This document shows positions 35,511 to 45,176 of a DNA stretch of 54,421 nucleotides, piece after piece. Position 1 is the stretch's first letter; every line of letters starts with the position of its first letter. The translations under genes were made by a program, and so were the position numbers. This DNA comes from Sandaracinaceae bacterium (GTDB lineage Bacteria > Myxococcota_A > Polyangia > Polyangiales > Sandaracinaceae). The stretch lies in assembly GCA_019637095.1 (NCBI GenBank), contig JAHBWG010000065.1:1-54421 (forward strand), read 5' to 3'. The notes beneath the pieces were generated by a model, which worked only from the letters and a program-made list of their open reading frames with translations, was not told where the DNA came from and searched no databases.

Positions 35511-35516
35511 TTGGTA
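35511..35516 (-). promoter_or_regulatory. -10-like element of the Crp-family gene
   Basis: TACCAA on the minus strand ends exactly 6 bases before GTG 35504, matching the spacing seen at other genes here. The overlapping CTAGTA is an alternative. Confidence 0.35.
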
Positions 35517-35579
35517 CTAGGAAGCGCTCGCCCGAGCAACCGGCGGAGCGCCAAAAGGTCGTTGCCCCCCGCGGCGGGC

Positions 35580-36554
35580 TCACTCCGCGAGGTGGCAGGC
35601 GACCTGGTGCCCCTCGCCGATCGCGCGCAGCGCCGGCACCTCGCGATCGCACAGCCCCCGCTTCGCGATCGCGCAGCGCGGGTGGAAGTGGCAGCCGGGC
35701 GGCGGATCGAGCGGGCTCGGCACGTCGCCCTCGAGCACGATGCGCGCGCGCTCGCGCTTCGGATCGGGCACCGGCACCGCGCTCAGCAGCGCGCGCGTGT
35801 ACGGGTGCTTGGGCTCGCGGTGGAGCGCCGCGCTCGGCGCGAGCTCGACGACGCGCCCGAGGTACATGACGGCGATCCGCCGGCTGACCAGCTCCACGAC
35901 CTTCAGGTCGTGCGCGATGAAGAGGTAGCCGAGGCCCAGCTCGTCCTGCAGCTCGCCGAGCAGGTTGACGATCTGCGCCTGGATGGAGACGTCGAGCGCG
36001 CTGATCGGCTCGTCGCAGACGATGAAGCGAGGCCTCACGGCGAGCGCGCGCGCGATGCCGATCCGCTGGCGCTGCCCACCCGAGAACTCGTGCGGGTAGC
36101 GGCTCGCGTGCTCCGGGCGCAGGCCCACCTTCGCGAGCAGGTCGGCGACGCGCGCCTCCTCCTCGGCGTCGTCGGCGACGAGCCCGTGGATGCGCATCGC
36201 CTCGCCGATCGTGGCGCGCACCGTCATGCGCGGGTTCAGCGAGCTGTATGGGTCCTGGAAGATGATCTGCATGTGCCGCCGCAGCGGCCGGAGCGCGGCG
36301 GCGTCGAGCCGCGTGATGTCCTGGCCCTCGAACCGGATCGAGCCCGCGGTCGGATCGAGCAGGCGCAGCACCACGCGCCCGAACGTGCTCTTGCCACACC
36401 CGCTCTCGCCGACGAGGCCGACCGTCTCGCCGGGGTGGACCTCGAGATCGACGCCGTCGACCGCCTTGATCGGGCGCTTGCGCACGCCGAACGGGCCCTC
36501 GCGGTGCACGAAGTGCTTCGTGAGCCCCTCGACCGAGACGAGCGGCTCGCTCAC
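35580..36554 (-). CDS. Oligopeptide/dipeptide ABC transporter ATP-binding protein (OppF/DppF type)
   Basis: A 324-residue ABC ATPase with Walker [11 protein letters not shown]-loop [13 protein letters not shown], signature [15 protein letters not shown], Walker [15 protein letters not shown] and H-loop FIAHDL. The C-terminal oligopeptide-transporter extension contains the Cys cluster [22 protein letters not shown]-like region, known to bind an iron-sulfur cluster in some family members. The GTG overlaps the stop of the OppD-type gene (GTGA). No permease or binding-protein gene is in the window. Confidence 0.93.
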   Translation of the reverse strand: MSEPLVSVEGLTKHFVHREGPFGVRKRPIKAVDGVDLEVHPGETVGLVGESGCGKSTFGRVVLRLLDPTAGSIRFEGQDITRLDAAALRPLRRHMQIIFQDPYSSLNPRMTVRATIGEAMRIHGLVADDAEEEARVADLLAKVGLRPEHASRYPHEFSGGQRQRIGIARALAVRPRFIVCDEPISALDVSIQAQIVNLLGELQDELGLGYLFIAHDLKVVELVSRRIAVMYLGRVVELAPSAALHREPKHPYTRALLSAVPVPDPKRERARIVLEGDVPSPLDPPPGCHFHPRCAIAKRGLCDREVPALRAIGEGHQVACHLAE

Positions 36555-37567
36555 GCGCGGGCTCCGTCGCGGTACGGCCCGCCCTCGTGGGCGAAGCACG
36601 CCACGTCGCGGCGCGCGCCGATCGGCGCGAGCGGCGGCTCGCTCTCGCGGCAGCGCTCCCTCACGAGCGGGCAGCGGTCTTGGTAGCGGCACCCCCGCGG
36701 CAGCCGCGACAGATCGGGCACCATCCCCGCGATCGTCGGCAGCCGCAGCCGCCCGCTCGCCGACCGCTCGGCCGCGCCGTAGCCCGGGATGCTCGCGAGC
36801 AGCCCGCGCGTGTAGGGGTGCGCGGGCTCGGCGAAGAGCTCCGCGGTCGGCGCGCGCTCGACGATCTTGCCCGCGTACATCACCACCACCTCGTCGGTCA
36901 GCTCGGCCACCACCCCGAGGTCGTGCGTGATGAAGAGGATGCTCATCCCGAGCCGCGCCGAGAGCTCGCCGAGCAGCTCGAGGATCTGCGCCTGGATCGT
37001 CACGTCGAGCGCCGTCGTCGGCTCGTCCGCGATCAACAGCTTCGGCTCGCACGCGAGCGCGATGGCGATCACCACGCGCTGCCGCATGCCGCCGCTCAGC
37101 TCGTGCGGGAAGGCGTCGACGCGCTTCTCGGGCGCCGGGATCCCGACGAGCGAGAGCATCTCGATCGCGCGCGCGCGCGCCTCCTTCGCGGACGCCCCGC
37201 GGTGCTGCCGTACCGCCTCGCCGATCTGCTTCCCGATGCGCTGCACGGGGTTCAAGCTCGACATCGGCTCCTGGAAGATCATCGAGATCTCGTTGCCGCG
37301 CAGCGCGCGCATCTCGCGCTCCGGCAGCGTGACGAGGTCGCGCCCGCGGAAGCGGATCGCGCCGCGCTCGATCTCGCCGGGGGGCGAGGGCAAGAGGCGC
37401 ATGATCGACAGGCTCGTCACGCTCTTGCCGCAGCCGCTCTCGCCGACGACGCCGAGCGTCTGCTTCTCCGCGAGCTCGAACGAGATCCCGTCGACGGCGC
37501 GGATCGTCCCCTCGTCCGTGTGGAACGCGGTCACGAGGTCCTCGACGCGGAGCAGCGGCTCGCCCAT
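36551..37567 (-). CDS. Oligopeptide/dipeptide ABC transporter ATP-binding protein (OppD/DppD type)
   Basis: A 338-residue ABC ATPase paired with the OppF-type gene. Walker A is [10 protein letters not shown]-loop [14 protein letters not shown], signature [15 protein letters not shown], Walker [15 protein letters not shown] and H-loop FITHDL. The tail has the [14 protein letters not shown] cysteine cluster. Together the two ATPases would power import of peptides or similar solutes. A TATCCT box 10 bases upstream of the ATG may be the -10. The membrane subunits must be encoded elsewhere. Confidence 0.93.
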   Translation of the reverse strand: MGEPLLRVEDLVTAFHTDEGTIRAVDGISFELAEKQTLGVVGESGCGKSVTSLSIMRLLPSPPGEIERGAIRFRGRDLVTLPEREMRALRGNEISMIFQEPMSSLNPVQRIGKQIGEAVRQHRGASAKEARARAIEMLSLVGIPAPEKRVDAFPHELSGGMRQRVVIAIALACEPKLLIADEPTTALDVTIQAQILELLGELSARLGMSILFITHDLGVVAELTDEVVVMYAGKIVERAPTAELFAEPAHPYTRGLLASIPGYGAAERSASGRLRLPTIAGMVPDLSRLPRGCRYQDRCPLVRERCRESEPPLAPIGARRDVACFAHEGGPYRDGARA

Positions 37568-37592
37568 GGCGGCGCGCAGGATACCCCACTGC

Positions 37593-37598
37593 TACCAT
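37593..37598 (+). promoter_or_regulatory. -10 element of the membrane protein gene
   Basis: TACCAT ends exactly 6 bases before GTG 37605. It supports that start and suggests a leaderless mRNA. It lies only 26 bases from the divergent OppD-type ATG. Confidence 0.45.
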
Positions 37599-37604
37599 TG
37601 GCAG

Positions 37605-38534
37605 GTGACCTCGACGCGGGCCTGCGTTCCCCTCCTCGTCCTCGCGCTCCTCGCGCTCGCGGGCCCGGCCGCCGCGCAGCAGGGGCTCGGCGGGCGCCTC
37701 GACGACCCCACCGGACGGACGCCGACGCGCGCCCGCGCAGCGCCGAGCGAGGCGCCGGCAGCGCCGCCGGCGACAGGCGGAGCGCGAAGCGACGCGGAGG
37801 TCCCCGCGCCGCCGCCCGCGGGCTACCGCGTCGAGGTCCCCGAGCCGCCCGGCGTCGACGGCCCGCGCTCCGAGACCGACGCGCGCATCAGCGACCGGCT
37901 CCGGATGCTCGACGCCTCGTTCAACATCCTCGGCGCGCAGGGCCTCAACTACACGAACGCGGTCCTGTCGCTGATCATCGGCTCCGCGCAGGTCGTCGTC
38001 GGCAGCGTGTTCCTCGAGATCGGCCCGCCGTGGGACTTCATCGCGCCGATCTTCATGGTCACGGGCGGCGTGCAGGTGCTGCGCACGATCGTCGTCGACT
38101 TCATCCTGCGCCCGAACCCGCAGCCGGTCGCGCTCGAGTACCTCTCGATGCGCAGCGGCAACCGCGCCGAGCGCCTCGCGCGGCTGCGCTTCGGCGAGCA
38201 GCAGCTCGAGCGCCTCGCGGAGCAGTCGGCGATCCTCCGCTACGTCGACACGGGCTTCAACGTCGCCGGCGCCGCCGCGCTGGTCGGCGCGTACTTCGGC
38301 ATGCGCCCCGACGGGGACTTCCAGGAGTTCGAGCTGATCTTCTTCATCGGGCCGGCGATCTCGCTCGTGATGGCGATCGTGAACCTCTTCTCGGCCTCGA
38401 ACGCCGAGCGCCGCTGGGAGGCCTACCGCACCATGCGCGAGCGCATGGGCGGCGACCTCGTGGAGCTCACGCCCACGTTCGCGATCGATCCGTTCTTCGG
38501 CGGCGGCTCCGCGGGCCTGACCGGCCGGTTCTGA
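37605..38534 (+). CDS. Exported membrane protein of unknown function
   Basis: A 309-residue protein with a signal peptide ([26 protein letters not shown]), then a Pro/Ala-rich segment (to about 85), then about four hydrophobic helices ([53 protein letters not shown] and [17 protein letters not shown]) separated by a charged helical loop. I recognise no family. GTG 37605 is chosen because it begins the signal peptide and has a -10 6 bases upstream. It is convergent with the lipoprotein gene ending at 38554. Confidence 0.72.
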   Translation: MTSTRACVPLLVLALLALAGPAAAQQGLGGRLDDPTGRTPTRARAAPSEAPAAPPATGGARSDAEVPAPPPAGYRVEVPEPPGVDGPRSETDARISDRLRMLDASFNILGAQGLNYTNAVLSLIIGSAQVVVGSVFLEIGPPWDFIAPIFMVTGGVQVLRTIVVDFILRPNPQPVALEYLSMRSGNRAERLARLRFGEQQLERLAEQSAILRYVDTGFNVAGAAALVGAYFGMRPDGDFQEFELIFFIGPAISLVMAIVNLFSASNAERRWEAYRTMRERMGGDLVELTPTFAIDPFFGGGSAGLTGRF

Positions 38535-38553
38535 GCGGGGGGGGGCGCCGCTG

Positions 38554-39381
38554 CTACTCGCAGCCGAGGTGGCGGACGGTGAGGCCGGGGCGCGGCGTCT
38601 GCGTGAACGCGTCGGGCGGGACCTCGACGTTGAGGTCGAGGCGCTCGAAGCGCACGCGCGTGTCGGCGCCGTTGCCCGGATCCTCGAACCGCACGGTGAA
38701 CGGCATCACGACGCCGCGCCCTTCTGCGTCGCGCGGGTCGACGACGAAGCGATAGTCGTCGTAGGTCACGCGCCACTGGAGCCGCCCGTCCGGGTGGAAG
38801 ACCTCGCTCCGCCGCAGGCGCATGCGCTGCGCCTCGGGCGGCGCGTCGCGGTCCGCCTCGCGCACCTCGAGCTCGAGCTCCTGGCGGCGCCCGTCCGCGT
38901 CGCGCAGCGTCACGCGGTAGCGGCCGCCCTCGCAGCGCACCACGCGCGCCTCGGCGTCGATCTCGGGCGACTCGCCGAGCAGGAGGCGCGTGACCTGCGC
39001 GGCCGACAGCCGCAGCCCGAGCAGCCGCTCGATGTTCGCCTCGCAGGTCGGGCCGACGAAGAACTCGTTCTCGCGCAGGTCCGTGAGCGCGAAGCGCTCG
39101 CCGTCGCTCGTGAGGATCGCCGCGGCCCCGAACTGGGTCATCGCGTCGAAGCGCACGCGGTCGTCGCGCTCGACGAACATCAGCACCGTGCCGCGCACCC
39201 GGCCGTCTCCGTCGCGGCGATCGACGGAGGCCTCGGCGCGGAGCACGCGCGCCGGGCGCCGCATGTCGCGGTAGCTCGCGAGCACCTCGCTCGCCTCGGC
39301 GAACGTGTGCAGAGGGCACGCGGGGCCCGAGCAGCCGGCCGCGACCGCCGCGAAGGTGGCCGCGCACAGGGCGCGCCTCAT
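38554..39381 (-). CDS. LolB-like or DUF4292-like outer membrane lipoprotein
   Basis: A 275-residue lipoprotein ([17 protein letters not shown]). The mature part looks like the half-barrel fold of LolA/LolB or DUF4292 proteins: [61 protein letters not shown], then a lipid-facing strand region to [17 protein letters not shown]. Such proteins carry lipoproteins or sit in the outer membrane. The ATG overlaps the stop of the methyltransferase/MTHFR gene (ATGA). The family call is by pattern only. Confidence 0.65.
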   Translation of the reverse strand: MRRALCAATFAAVAAGCSGPACPLHTFAEASEVLASYRDMRRPARVLRAEASVDRRDGDGRVRGTVLMFVERDDRVRFDAMTQFGAAAILTSDGERFALTDLRENEFFVGPTCEANIERLLGLRLSAAQVTRLLLGESPEIDAEARVVRCEGGRYRVTLRDADGRRQELELEVREADRDAPPEAQRMRLRRSEVFHPDGRLQWRVTYDDYRFVVDPRDAEGRGVVMPFTVRFEDPGNGADTRVRFERLDLNVEVPPDAFTQTPRPGLTVRHLGCE

Positions 39382-41279
39382 CGCACGATCCCTTCGATGA
39401 CCTCGAGCGCGAGCTCGTAGCGCCCGAACGGCGGCATGATGTACGCGCCGTCGACGCGATCCGCGACCGACGCGAGCATCTCGCGCGCGATGCGCACGCC
39501 CTCGGCGCGCCCCTCGGGCCCGCCGCCCGCGCGGCGCATGCGCTCGCGGATCGGCTCGGGGATGCTCATCCCGGGCACCTCGTTGTGGAGGAACTCCGCG
39601 TTGCGGTAGCTCGCGAGCGGCAACAGCCCGACGAGCACCGGGATCCCGAGCGGCCTGACGTCGTCGAGGAAGCGATCGAGCACCTCCGGGTCGTACACCG
39701 GCTGCGTCATCACGACCTCGGCGCCCGCGTCGCGCTTCTGCGCGAGGCGGCGCAGCTCGCGCTCGTAGTCGCGCGCCGCCGGCTCGGCGCCCGTCGCGCA
39801 CAGGAACGAGGTGGCCGCGTCGAGCGGCTTGCCGCCCGGGTCGAACCCGCGGTTGAGCCCGTTGACGATCCGCAGCAGGCCCACCGAGTCCACGTCGTAG
39901 ACGGGCGTCGCGTCGGGGAAGTCGCCCATCTTCGGCGGGTCGCCGGTGATGATCACGAGGTCGCGCACGCCGAGCTCGTGCGCGGCGAGCAGGTGCGCGA
40001 CGAGCCCGAGGAGGTTCCGGTCCCGCGTCGTCACGTGCATCAGCGCGGGCATCCCGAGCGTCTCCTGGATGCGGTGACAGAGCGCGAGGTTGCCCATGCG
40101 CGCGGTGGCGCGCGCGCCGTCGGCGACGTTGATCACGTCGACGCCGCCGTCCTTCAAGAGGCGCGCGCCCTCGAGCGCGCGCTCGAGCGAGAGCCCGGGC
40201 GGCGGGTTCACCTCGACCGACACGACGAAGCGGCGCGAGGCGAGCGCGGCGCCGAGCGCGCCCTTGTCGGCGAGCGCGGTGACCACGACGCCGGGCGCGA
40301 CCTCCGGAGGCCGCTCGAGATCGCGCGTCGCGGAGCTCGCGACCTCGGGGGGCGAGCTGTCGCGCGGGGGCTCCTCGCCGCGCAGCATCCGCGCCGCCGC
40401 GGCGATCTTGCGGACGTGATCGGCGGTCGTCCCGCAGCAGCCGCCGACGCCCCGCACGCCCGCCTTGAACAGCCGGCGCGCGTACACGAGGAAGTACTCG
40501 GCGGTGGCCATGTACGCGAGGCGCCCCTCGACGCGGCGCGGCAGGCCCGCGTTCGGCTGCGCGACCACCGGCACGCCGACGTCGAGCATCCGCGTGACCA
40601 TCTCGTAGACCCCCGCGGGGCCGTCGGCGCAGTTGACGCCGATGGCCTCGACGCCGAGGTCCGCGAGGCGCTTGGCCATCTCCTCGGGCCCGGTGCCGTC
40701 CGCCATCGTGCCGAAGGCGTCGAACGAGACGCTCGCGAGGATCGGCACCGCGCCGCGGGAGCCGGCGCGCGCGCCCTCGATCGCGAGGGTGAGCTCCTCC
40801 GGTTGCCGGAACGTCTCGAGCGCCAAGAGATCGACGCCGGCCTCGGCGAGCGCCGCGGCCTGCTCGCGGAAGGCCGCGCGCAAATTGGCTTTCTCGCTAT
40901 CCGGCACGGTCTTGAAGACCCGGCCGCTCGGGCCGATCGAGCCGGCCACCCAGGCCTTGTCCCGCGCGACCGCCCGCGCGAGCTCGACGGCCGCGCGGTT
41001 GATCGCCTCGACCTCGCCCTCGAGCCGGTGGGACGCCAGCCGGTAGCGGTTCGCGCCGAACGTGTTGGTCGTCAGCACCTCGGCGCCGGCCTCGAGGTGC
41101 GCGCGGTGGATCGACTGGATCAGGTCCGGCTTCAGGAGCGTCTGCTGGTCGAAGTTGCTCGTGAACAGCACGCCGCGCTCGTAGAGCGCCGTCCCCATCG
41201 CGCCGTCGAACACGACCGGCCGCTCCTTGAGGACCTCGATCAGAGCCCGCGCGGGTCGCTCCGCCATCGCGCGTGGCAT
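39378..41279 (-). CDS. Bifunctional homocysteine S-methyltransferase / methylenetetrahydrofolate reductase
   Basis: A 633-residue fusion like Bacillus YitJ. The N-terminal half (about 20-300) is a homocysteine methyltransferase barrel: VVFDGAMGTALYERG, LTTNTFGANRYRL, and zinc cysteines in GVNCADGP and GVGGCCGTT. The C-terminal half (about 345-633) is a MetF-type barrel: VSVEVNPPPGLSLERAL, VHVTTRDRN-like MHVTTRDRN, LVIITGDPPKMGD and MTQPVYDPEVL. It would pass one-carbon units to methionine. ATG 41279 is used; an in-frame ATG at 41267 is equally possible. Confidence 0.93.
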   Translation of the reverse strand: MPRAMAERPARALIEVLKERPVVFDGAMGTALYERGVLFTSNFDQQTLLKPDLIQSIHRAHLEAGAEVLTTNTFGANRYRLASHRLEGEVEAINRAAVELARAVARDKAWVAGSIGPSGRVFKTVPDSEKANLRAAFREQAAALAEAGVDLLALETFRQPEELTLAIEGARAGSRGAVPILASVSFDAFGTMADGTGPEEMAKRLADLGVEAIGVNCADGPAGVYEMVTRMLDVGVPVVAQPNAGLPRRVEGRLAYMATAEYFLVYARRLFKAGVRGVGGCCGTTADHVRKIAAAARMLRGEEPPRDSSPPEVASSATRDLERPPEVAPGVVVTALADKGALGAALASRRFVVSVEVNPPPGLSLERALEGARLLKDGGVDVINVADGARATARMGNLALCHRIQETLGMPALMHVTTRDRNLLGLVAHLLAAHELGVRDLVIITGDPPKMGDFPDATPVYDVDSVGLLRIVNGLNRGFDPGGKPLDAATSFLCATGAEPAARDYERELRRLAQKRDAGAEVVMTQPVYDPEVLDRFLDDVRPLGIPVLVGLLPLASYRNAEFLHNEVPGMSIPEPIRERMRRAGGGPEGRAEGVRIAREMLASVADRVDGAYIMPPFGRYELALEVIEGIVR

Positions 41280-41371
41280 GCCTCAAAGCCACGATGGCGA
41301 CAAGTGCGGCGCCCACGCCGTCGAACGCGCCATCGAGACCAGCCCGGGGTTGGAACGTGCTCCTCCAGAGA

Positions 41372-42484
41372 TCAAAGCTCGACGCGGTTCGAGCACTGCG
41401 CGGTCGTCCCGCACCCGGACGCCTGCGCGGGATCCGCGTTGCAGGTCGTGCGCGCTCGGTCGAGGCAGGCCGCGCAGGCGCCGCCGTCGGCCTCGACGCA
41501 CGCGCCGCACGCGATCCACTCGAAGATCACGCACCGTCGCTGCAGGCCGAGCGGGTTGCCCGCGAGCGGCATGCGGCTGCCGCACACGTCCATGGAGCTC
41601 GCCGCCGCCACCTTCAGGAACAGGAGCGACTCGTCCGCGGCGGACGGCTCGATCATGCGCATCCCGGTGGCGCGGCACTGCGCGCCGTCCGCGACCTGTC
41701 CGCCCGCGACGAGGCGCGCGTGCACACCCTCGGCGCCGCCCGTCGCGAGGTCCAGCCGGCCGGCGGGGTCGTCCTCGTCGTGGCACCGCGAGCTCGCGCA
41801 GCTCGGCGCGATGATGCGCTCGTAGATCGACGGCCAGCGGACGTCGACGCACGTGCGCTCGCACTCCGGGACCGTGTAGCCCGCGGGGTTGGGCCGACGG
41901 CTGTCCACCGTCCGCTCCACGACCGGCGTCCCGCACGAGAGCCAGTTGCGCAGGATCTCCTCGGCCTCCGCGCGGCGCGCGGGGTCGGGGTCGAGCAACG
42001 TCGGCATCGGCCGGAACGTCGTGCCGTCGTCGTCGAAACGATCGAAGACGAGGTCCTCCTCCGGTGCGCCGCCGCACGCCGACGGGGTGACCTGGCACCG
42101 GTACGCCTCGCCGGCGCCGCCGGTGGGCGGCATGCGGCCGAGCTGCACCTGCTGCAGGATCGCGCCGCGCATGCGCAGCGCGCGCGTCTGGTGATCGACC
42201 AGACGCTGGACGGCCGCGGTCTCCGCCTCGCTGCTCGTCGCGGCGAGGCGCACGTCGAAGCCGAGCCCGAGCGGCACGCCGAAGCGGTCGGCGAGCGGGA
42301 TGTCGTCCGCCGCGTGGCAGAAGCCGCCGTTGCCGCAGCTCGTCTGCAACACCGCCTGCCCGGCGAACGCCGGCAGACCGTCCGCCGTGTAGACGATCTC
42401 GCGCACGTCGAAGGTCTCGCAGGGCCCGGGCCCCGGCAGACAACCGGTCGCGCCGAGGGCGGTGAGGACGAGCCAGCGCTTCAT
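41372..42484 (-). CDS. Cytochrome c-like lipoprotein with atypical CxnCH motifs
   Basis: A 370-residue lipoprotein (MKRWLVLTALGATGC). Two stretches resemble widened heme c sites: CGNGGFCH (C-x5-C-H) and CASSRCHDEDD (C-x4-C-H), each followed by a region ending in a Met (GRMPPTGG and SRMPLAGNP). These resemble the predicted periplasmic cytochrome-like proteins common in myxobacteria. Canonical CxxCH is absent, so heme attachment is uncertain. The C-terminus is Cys-rich (CGACVEADGGACAACLDRAR). TACCAT ends 9 bases before the ATG. Confidence 0.72.
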   Translation of the reverse strand: MKRWLVLTALGATGCLPGPGPCETFDVREIVYTADGLPAFAGQAVLQTSCGNGGFCHAADDIPLADRFGVPLGLGFDVRLAATSSEAETAAVQRLVDHQTRALRMRGAILQQVQLGRMPPTGGAGEAYRCQVTPSACGGAPEEDLVFDRFDDDGTTFRPMPTLLDPDPARRAEAEEILRNWLSCGTPVVERTVDSRRPNPAGYTVPECERTCVDVRWPSIYERIIAPSCASSRCHDEDDPAGRLDLATGGAEGVHARLVAGGQVADGAQCRATGMRMIEPSAADESLLFLKVAAASSMDVCGSRMPLAGNPLGLQRRCVIFEWIACGACVEADGGACAACLDRARTTCNADPAQASGCGTTAQCSNRVEL

Positions 42485-42493
42485 CGCCCGAGG

Positions 42494-42518
42494 ATGGTAG
42501 CAGACCTCGCGCTATGCT
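42494..42518. promoter_or_regulatory. Divergent -10 elements for two lipoprotein genes
   Basis: TACCAT on the minus strand (42499-42494) lies 9 bases before the cytochrome-like ATG. TATGCT on the plus strand (42513-42518) lies exactly 6 bases before the ATG of the small lipoprotein. The start codons are 40 bases apart, so the promoters overlap. Confidence 0.45.
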
Positions 42519-42524
42519 CCGCGC

Positions 42525-42686
42525 ATGTCGCGCGTCCTCGGGCTCCTCACACTCTTCGCCCTGACCTCGGCGTGCACGCCGGCCATCCCCGACGGGCGCT
42601 TCGCCTGCGCCGCCGACGACGACTGCCCGCCCGGCCAGCGCTGCGCGCTGCCCCGCGGGCGCTGCCACCTGCCCGACGGAGGCTGA
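42525..42686 (+). CDS. Small Cys-rich lipoprotein
   Basis: A 53-residue peptide with a lipoprotein signal (MSRVLGLLTLFALTSAC, lipobox TSAC) and a short mature part in which cysteines are regularly placed (FACAADDDC, PGQRCALPRGRC). This resembles the D-C-x-x-G-x-x-C-x-x-G-x-C element that follows many myxobacterial lipoprotein signals, also seen in the MopE-like protein of this window (VDEDCAAGQRCIDGRC). The -10 6 bases upstream supports the start. It precedes DUF2277 by 3 bases. Confidence 0.65.
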   Translation: MSRVLGLLTLFALTSACTPAIPDGRFACAADDDCPPGQRCALPRGRCHLPDGG

Positions 42687-42689
42687 GCC

Positions 42690-42983
42690 ATGTGCCGCAA
42701 CATCAAGCTCCTGCACCACTTCGAGCCGCCCGCGACCGAGGAGGAGATCCGCGCCTCGGCGCTCCAATACGTCCGCAAGGTCAGCGGGATCACGCGCCCC
42801 TCGCAGGCGAACCGCGAGGCGTTCGAGCAGGCGGTCGACGCGATCACCGCGATCACCGCGCGCCTGCTCCTCGAGCAGCTCGTGACGGCCGGCCCGCCGC
42901 GCGACCGTGAGCGAGAGCGCGAGCGCGCGGCCGAGCGCGGCCAGAAGCGGGAGGCCCAGTTACGCGCCCGTTACGGAGGGTGA
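42690..42983 (+). CDS. DUF2277 domain protein
   Basis: A 97-residue protein that starts with the DUF2277 signature MCRNIKLLHHFEPPATEEEI, followed by QYVRKVSGITRPSQANREAF. Function is unknown for the family. The last 30 residues are a highly charged Arg/Glu helix. It starts 3 bases after the small lipoprotein stop and is probably co-transcribed with it. Confidence 0.9.
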   Translation: MCRNIKLLHHFEPPATEEEIRASALQYVRKVSGITRPSQANREAFEQAVDAITAITARLLLEQLVTAGPPRDRERERERAAERGQKREAQLRARYGG

Positions 42984-43017
42984 GCGACCCCATCGACACA
43001 CCCGCGCGCTCGATGCG

Positions 43018-45132
43018 ATGATCGCCATCGGGATGAGGGACGGGACGACGCCGAGCGGCGGCCTGCCCCGGGCGGGGGCAAGACGCGACAGGGCGCGCTC
43101 GAGGAGCGGCTCGGGGCGGAGCGGTACGCACGTGCGCGCGCCGCGCGCGGCGGGGTTCGTCGGCCGCGAGCGGGAGCTCGATCGACTGCTCGCGCTCGCC
43201 GAGCGGGGGGAGCTCGCGATCGCCTGGATCCACGGCCCGGGCGGCGTCGGCAAGACGTCGCTGCTCCGCGAGGTCGAGCGGTGGGTCCGCGGGACGGGCC
43301 GCCCCACCGCGCTCGCGCGGCTCGACCGCGTCGCGCCGAGCCCGGCGGCGATCGGCGCGGCCCTCGGCGAGGCGCTCGGCGCGCCGCACGCGCGGGGCCT
43401 CGCCGCGCTGCTCGCGCGCGACGACGCGCCCGTGATCTTGCTCGACGCGCTCGAGGCGACGCCCGCCCTCGAGGCGTGGCTCGCGGACGAGCTCTCCGGG
43501 GCGCCGCGCGCCGGCGGGCTCGTGATCGTCGCGTCGCGGGACGCGCCCTCGCGCGAGTGGCGCGTGCCCGCCCTCGAGCGGCGCCTCGTCCGCCTCGCGC
43601 TCGGCAACTTCGATCCCGACGAGTGCGACGCGTACCTCGCCCAGCGCGGCGTCCCGTCCGAGCGCCGCCCCGCGCTCGTCGCGTTCACGCGCGGCCACCC
43701 GCTCGCGCTCGCCCTCGCGTCGGAGGCGCCCGACGCGCCGCCCCCGACCGACCCGGCGAGCCCCCGGCCCGAGGTGCTCCACGCGCTGCTCGACGCGCTC
43801 GTCGAGCGCTCGCTGCCGCCCGCGCGACGCCGCGCGCTCGAGTGCCTGGCGATCGTGCCCGCGCTGACCCAGTCGATGCTCGAGCACCTCGCGCGCGACG
43901 ACGACCCGCTCGAGACCTTCCGCTGGCTGCAAGCGCGGCCGTACGTGCGCGCGAGCCACGACGGCTTGGTCGTCCACGACCTCGTGCGCGACGTGCTCGT
44001 CTCGGACATGCGGTGGCGCCACCCCGAGGGGTACGCCGCGCTCGCGACGCGCGCGGTGGAGAAGTACGCCGAGGAGCTCGGCGCGCGTGGCGCGAGCGCG
44101 CGCGCGCCGGCCCTCGCGCTCGCGTGGATGTTCTGCCGGCAGCCCGCCGTGCGCCGCACGTTCGAGAAGGCGGCGGACGAGCTCTACTTCGACGACCTGC
44201 GCGACGAGGACGTGCCCGCGCTCGCCGCGCTCGTCGAGCGCGAGGACGGCGCGAGCGCGCGGCGCGCGTGGGAGCGCTCGCTCGCGTGGCAACGACGAGC
44301 GAGCAGCGTGGCGCGCGACGGGTCGCGGCGGGCGCGCGGGCTCTGGGTCGAGCTCGTCTTCGCGCCGGGCGCGCGCCCCGACGCGACGGGGGACCCCGCC
44401 CTCGAGGTGATCGCCGAGGCGCTCGACGCGCTGCGCCTCGAGCCGCACGAGCGAGGTTCGCTGCAACGCTGGCAGCTCGACGTCGACGCGGGCCGGGCGA
44501 TCGGCGCGACGATCTCGCTGCGCGTCGCGCACGACGCGCGCGTCCTGCTCGGCACGCCCAACCTCGCCGTGCGCTGGATCGCGGCGCCGAGCGGGTTCAA
44601 GTGGGCGCGCGTGTGGGAGTCGCGCGGGTACGTGCGCCTGGACCGGACCTTCTCGATGGACGGACGCGAGCACGCGATCTGGCAGCTCGATCTACGCGGG
44701 ACGCGGGTCGCCGAGTACGTGCGCGCGGCGTTCGTCGGCGCAGGCGCCGTACCCACCGAGACGCTCGCCCCGCGCGCCGCGCCCGCGGCCCCCGCGATCA
44801 CCGTCGCGGCGCTCCGCGAGAGCCTCGCCGCGCTGCACGACCCGGCCGCGTTCGTGCGCACCCCCCTCGCGCAGCTCGCGCCGGCGCGCGGTCGCGACGC
44901 GAGCCCGCGCGCGCGCGTGGCGCGCTTTCGCGCGCAGATCGAGCGCGCCTTGGCCACGATGGAGGGCACACCCCGCGGCGCCCGCCTCAAGCGCGCGATC
45001 GAGGCGACCTACCTCTGGCCGCTCGGCGACTCGCAGGAGCGGATCGCGGAGGCGCTCCACCTGCCGTTCCGCACGTACCGCGACCACCTCACGCACGGGC
45101 TCGCAGAGCTGGCGCGCCGCCTCGCCGCGTGA
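43018..45132 (+). CDS. NTPase with C-terminal helix-turn-helix (STAND-like)
   Basis: A 704-residue protein. After a basic N-terminal stretch the ATPase domain starts at FVGRERELDRLLALAERG, with Walker A GPGGVGKT (73-80) and a hydrophobic strand VILLDALEA as the likely Walker B. The middle is helical with an HDLVRDVLVSDM winged-helix-like part. The C-terminus (GDSQERIAEALHLPFRTYRDHLTHGLAEL) is an HTH like sigma region 4 or LuxR. It may act as an ATP-dependent regulator. ATG 43018 is used; ATG 43033 is possible. The Ser/Thr kinase gene follows after 44 bases. Confidence 0.78.
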   Translation: MIAIGMRDGTTPSGGLPRAGARRDRARSRSGSGRSGTHVRAPRAAGFVGRERELDRLLALAERGELAIAWIHGPGGVGKTSLLREVERWVRGTGRPTALARLDRVAPSPAAIGAALGEALGAPHARGLAALLARDDAPVILLDALEATPALEAWLADELSGAPRAGGLVIVASRDAPSREWRVPALERRLVRLALGNFDPDECDAYLAQRGVPSERRPALVAFTRGHPLALALASEAPDAPPPTDPASPRPEVLHALLDALVERSLPPARRRALECLAIVPALTQSMLEHLARDDDPLETFRWLQARPYVRASHDGLVVHDLVRDVLVSDMRWRHPEGYAALATRAVEKYAEELGARGASARAPALALAWMFCRQPAVRRTFEKAADELYFDDLRDEDVPALAALVEREDGASARRAWERSLAWQRRASSVARDGSRRARGLWVELVFAPGARPDATGDPALEVIAEALDALRLEPHERGSLQRWQLDVDAGRAIGATISLRVAHDARVLLGTPNLAVRWIAAPSGFKWARVWESRGYVRLDRTFSMDGREHAIWQLDLRGTRVAEYVRAAFVGAGAVPTETLAPRAAPAAPAITVAALRESLAALHDPAAFVRTPLAQLAPARGRDASPRARVARFRAQIERALATMEGTPRGARLKRAIEATYLWPLGDSQERIAEALHLPFRTYRDHLTHGLAELARRLAA

Positions 45133-45176
45133 CGAGTGGACAACGCGCCGTGCGCGCTCAATGCTCCGGGCGCGGG

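Noticed and set aside
43281-45176. N-terminal extension of the Ser/Thr kinase frame
   Set aside because: The extension overlaps the NTPase gene in another frame and is Arg-rich without domains; the kinase domain begins just after ATG 45177.
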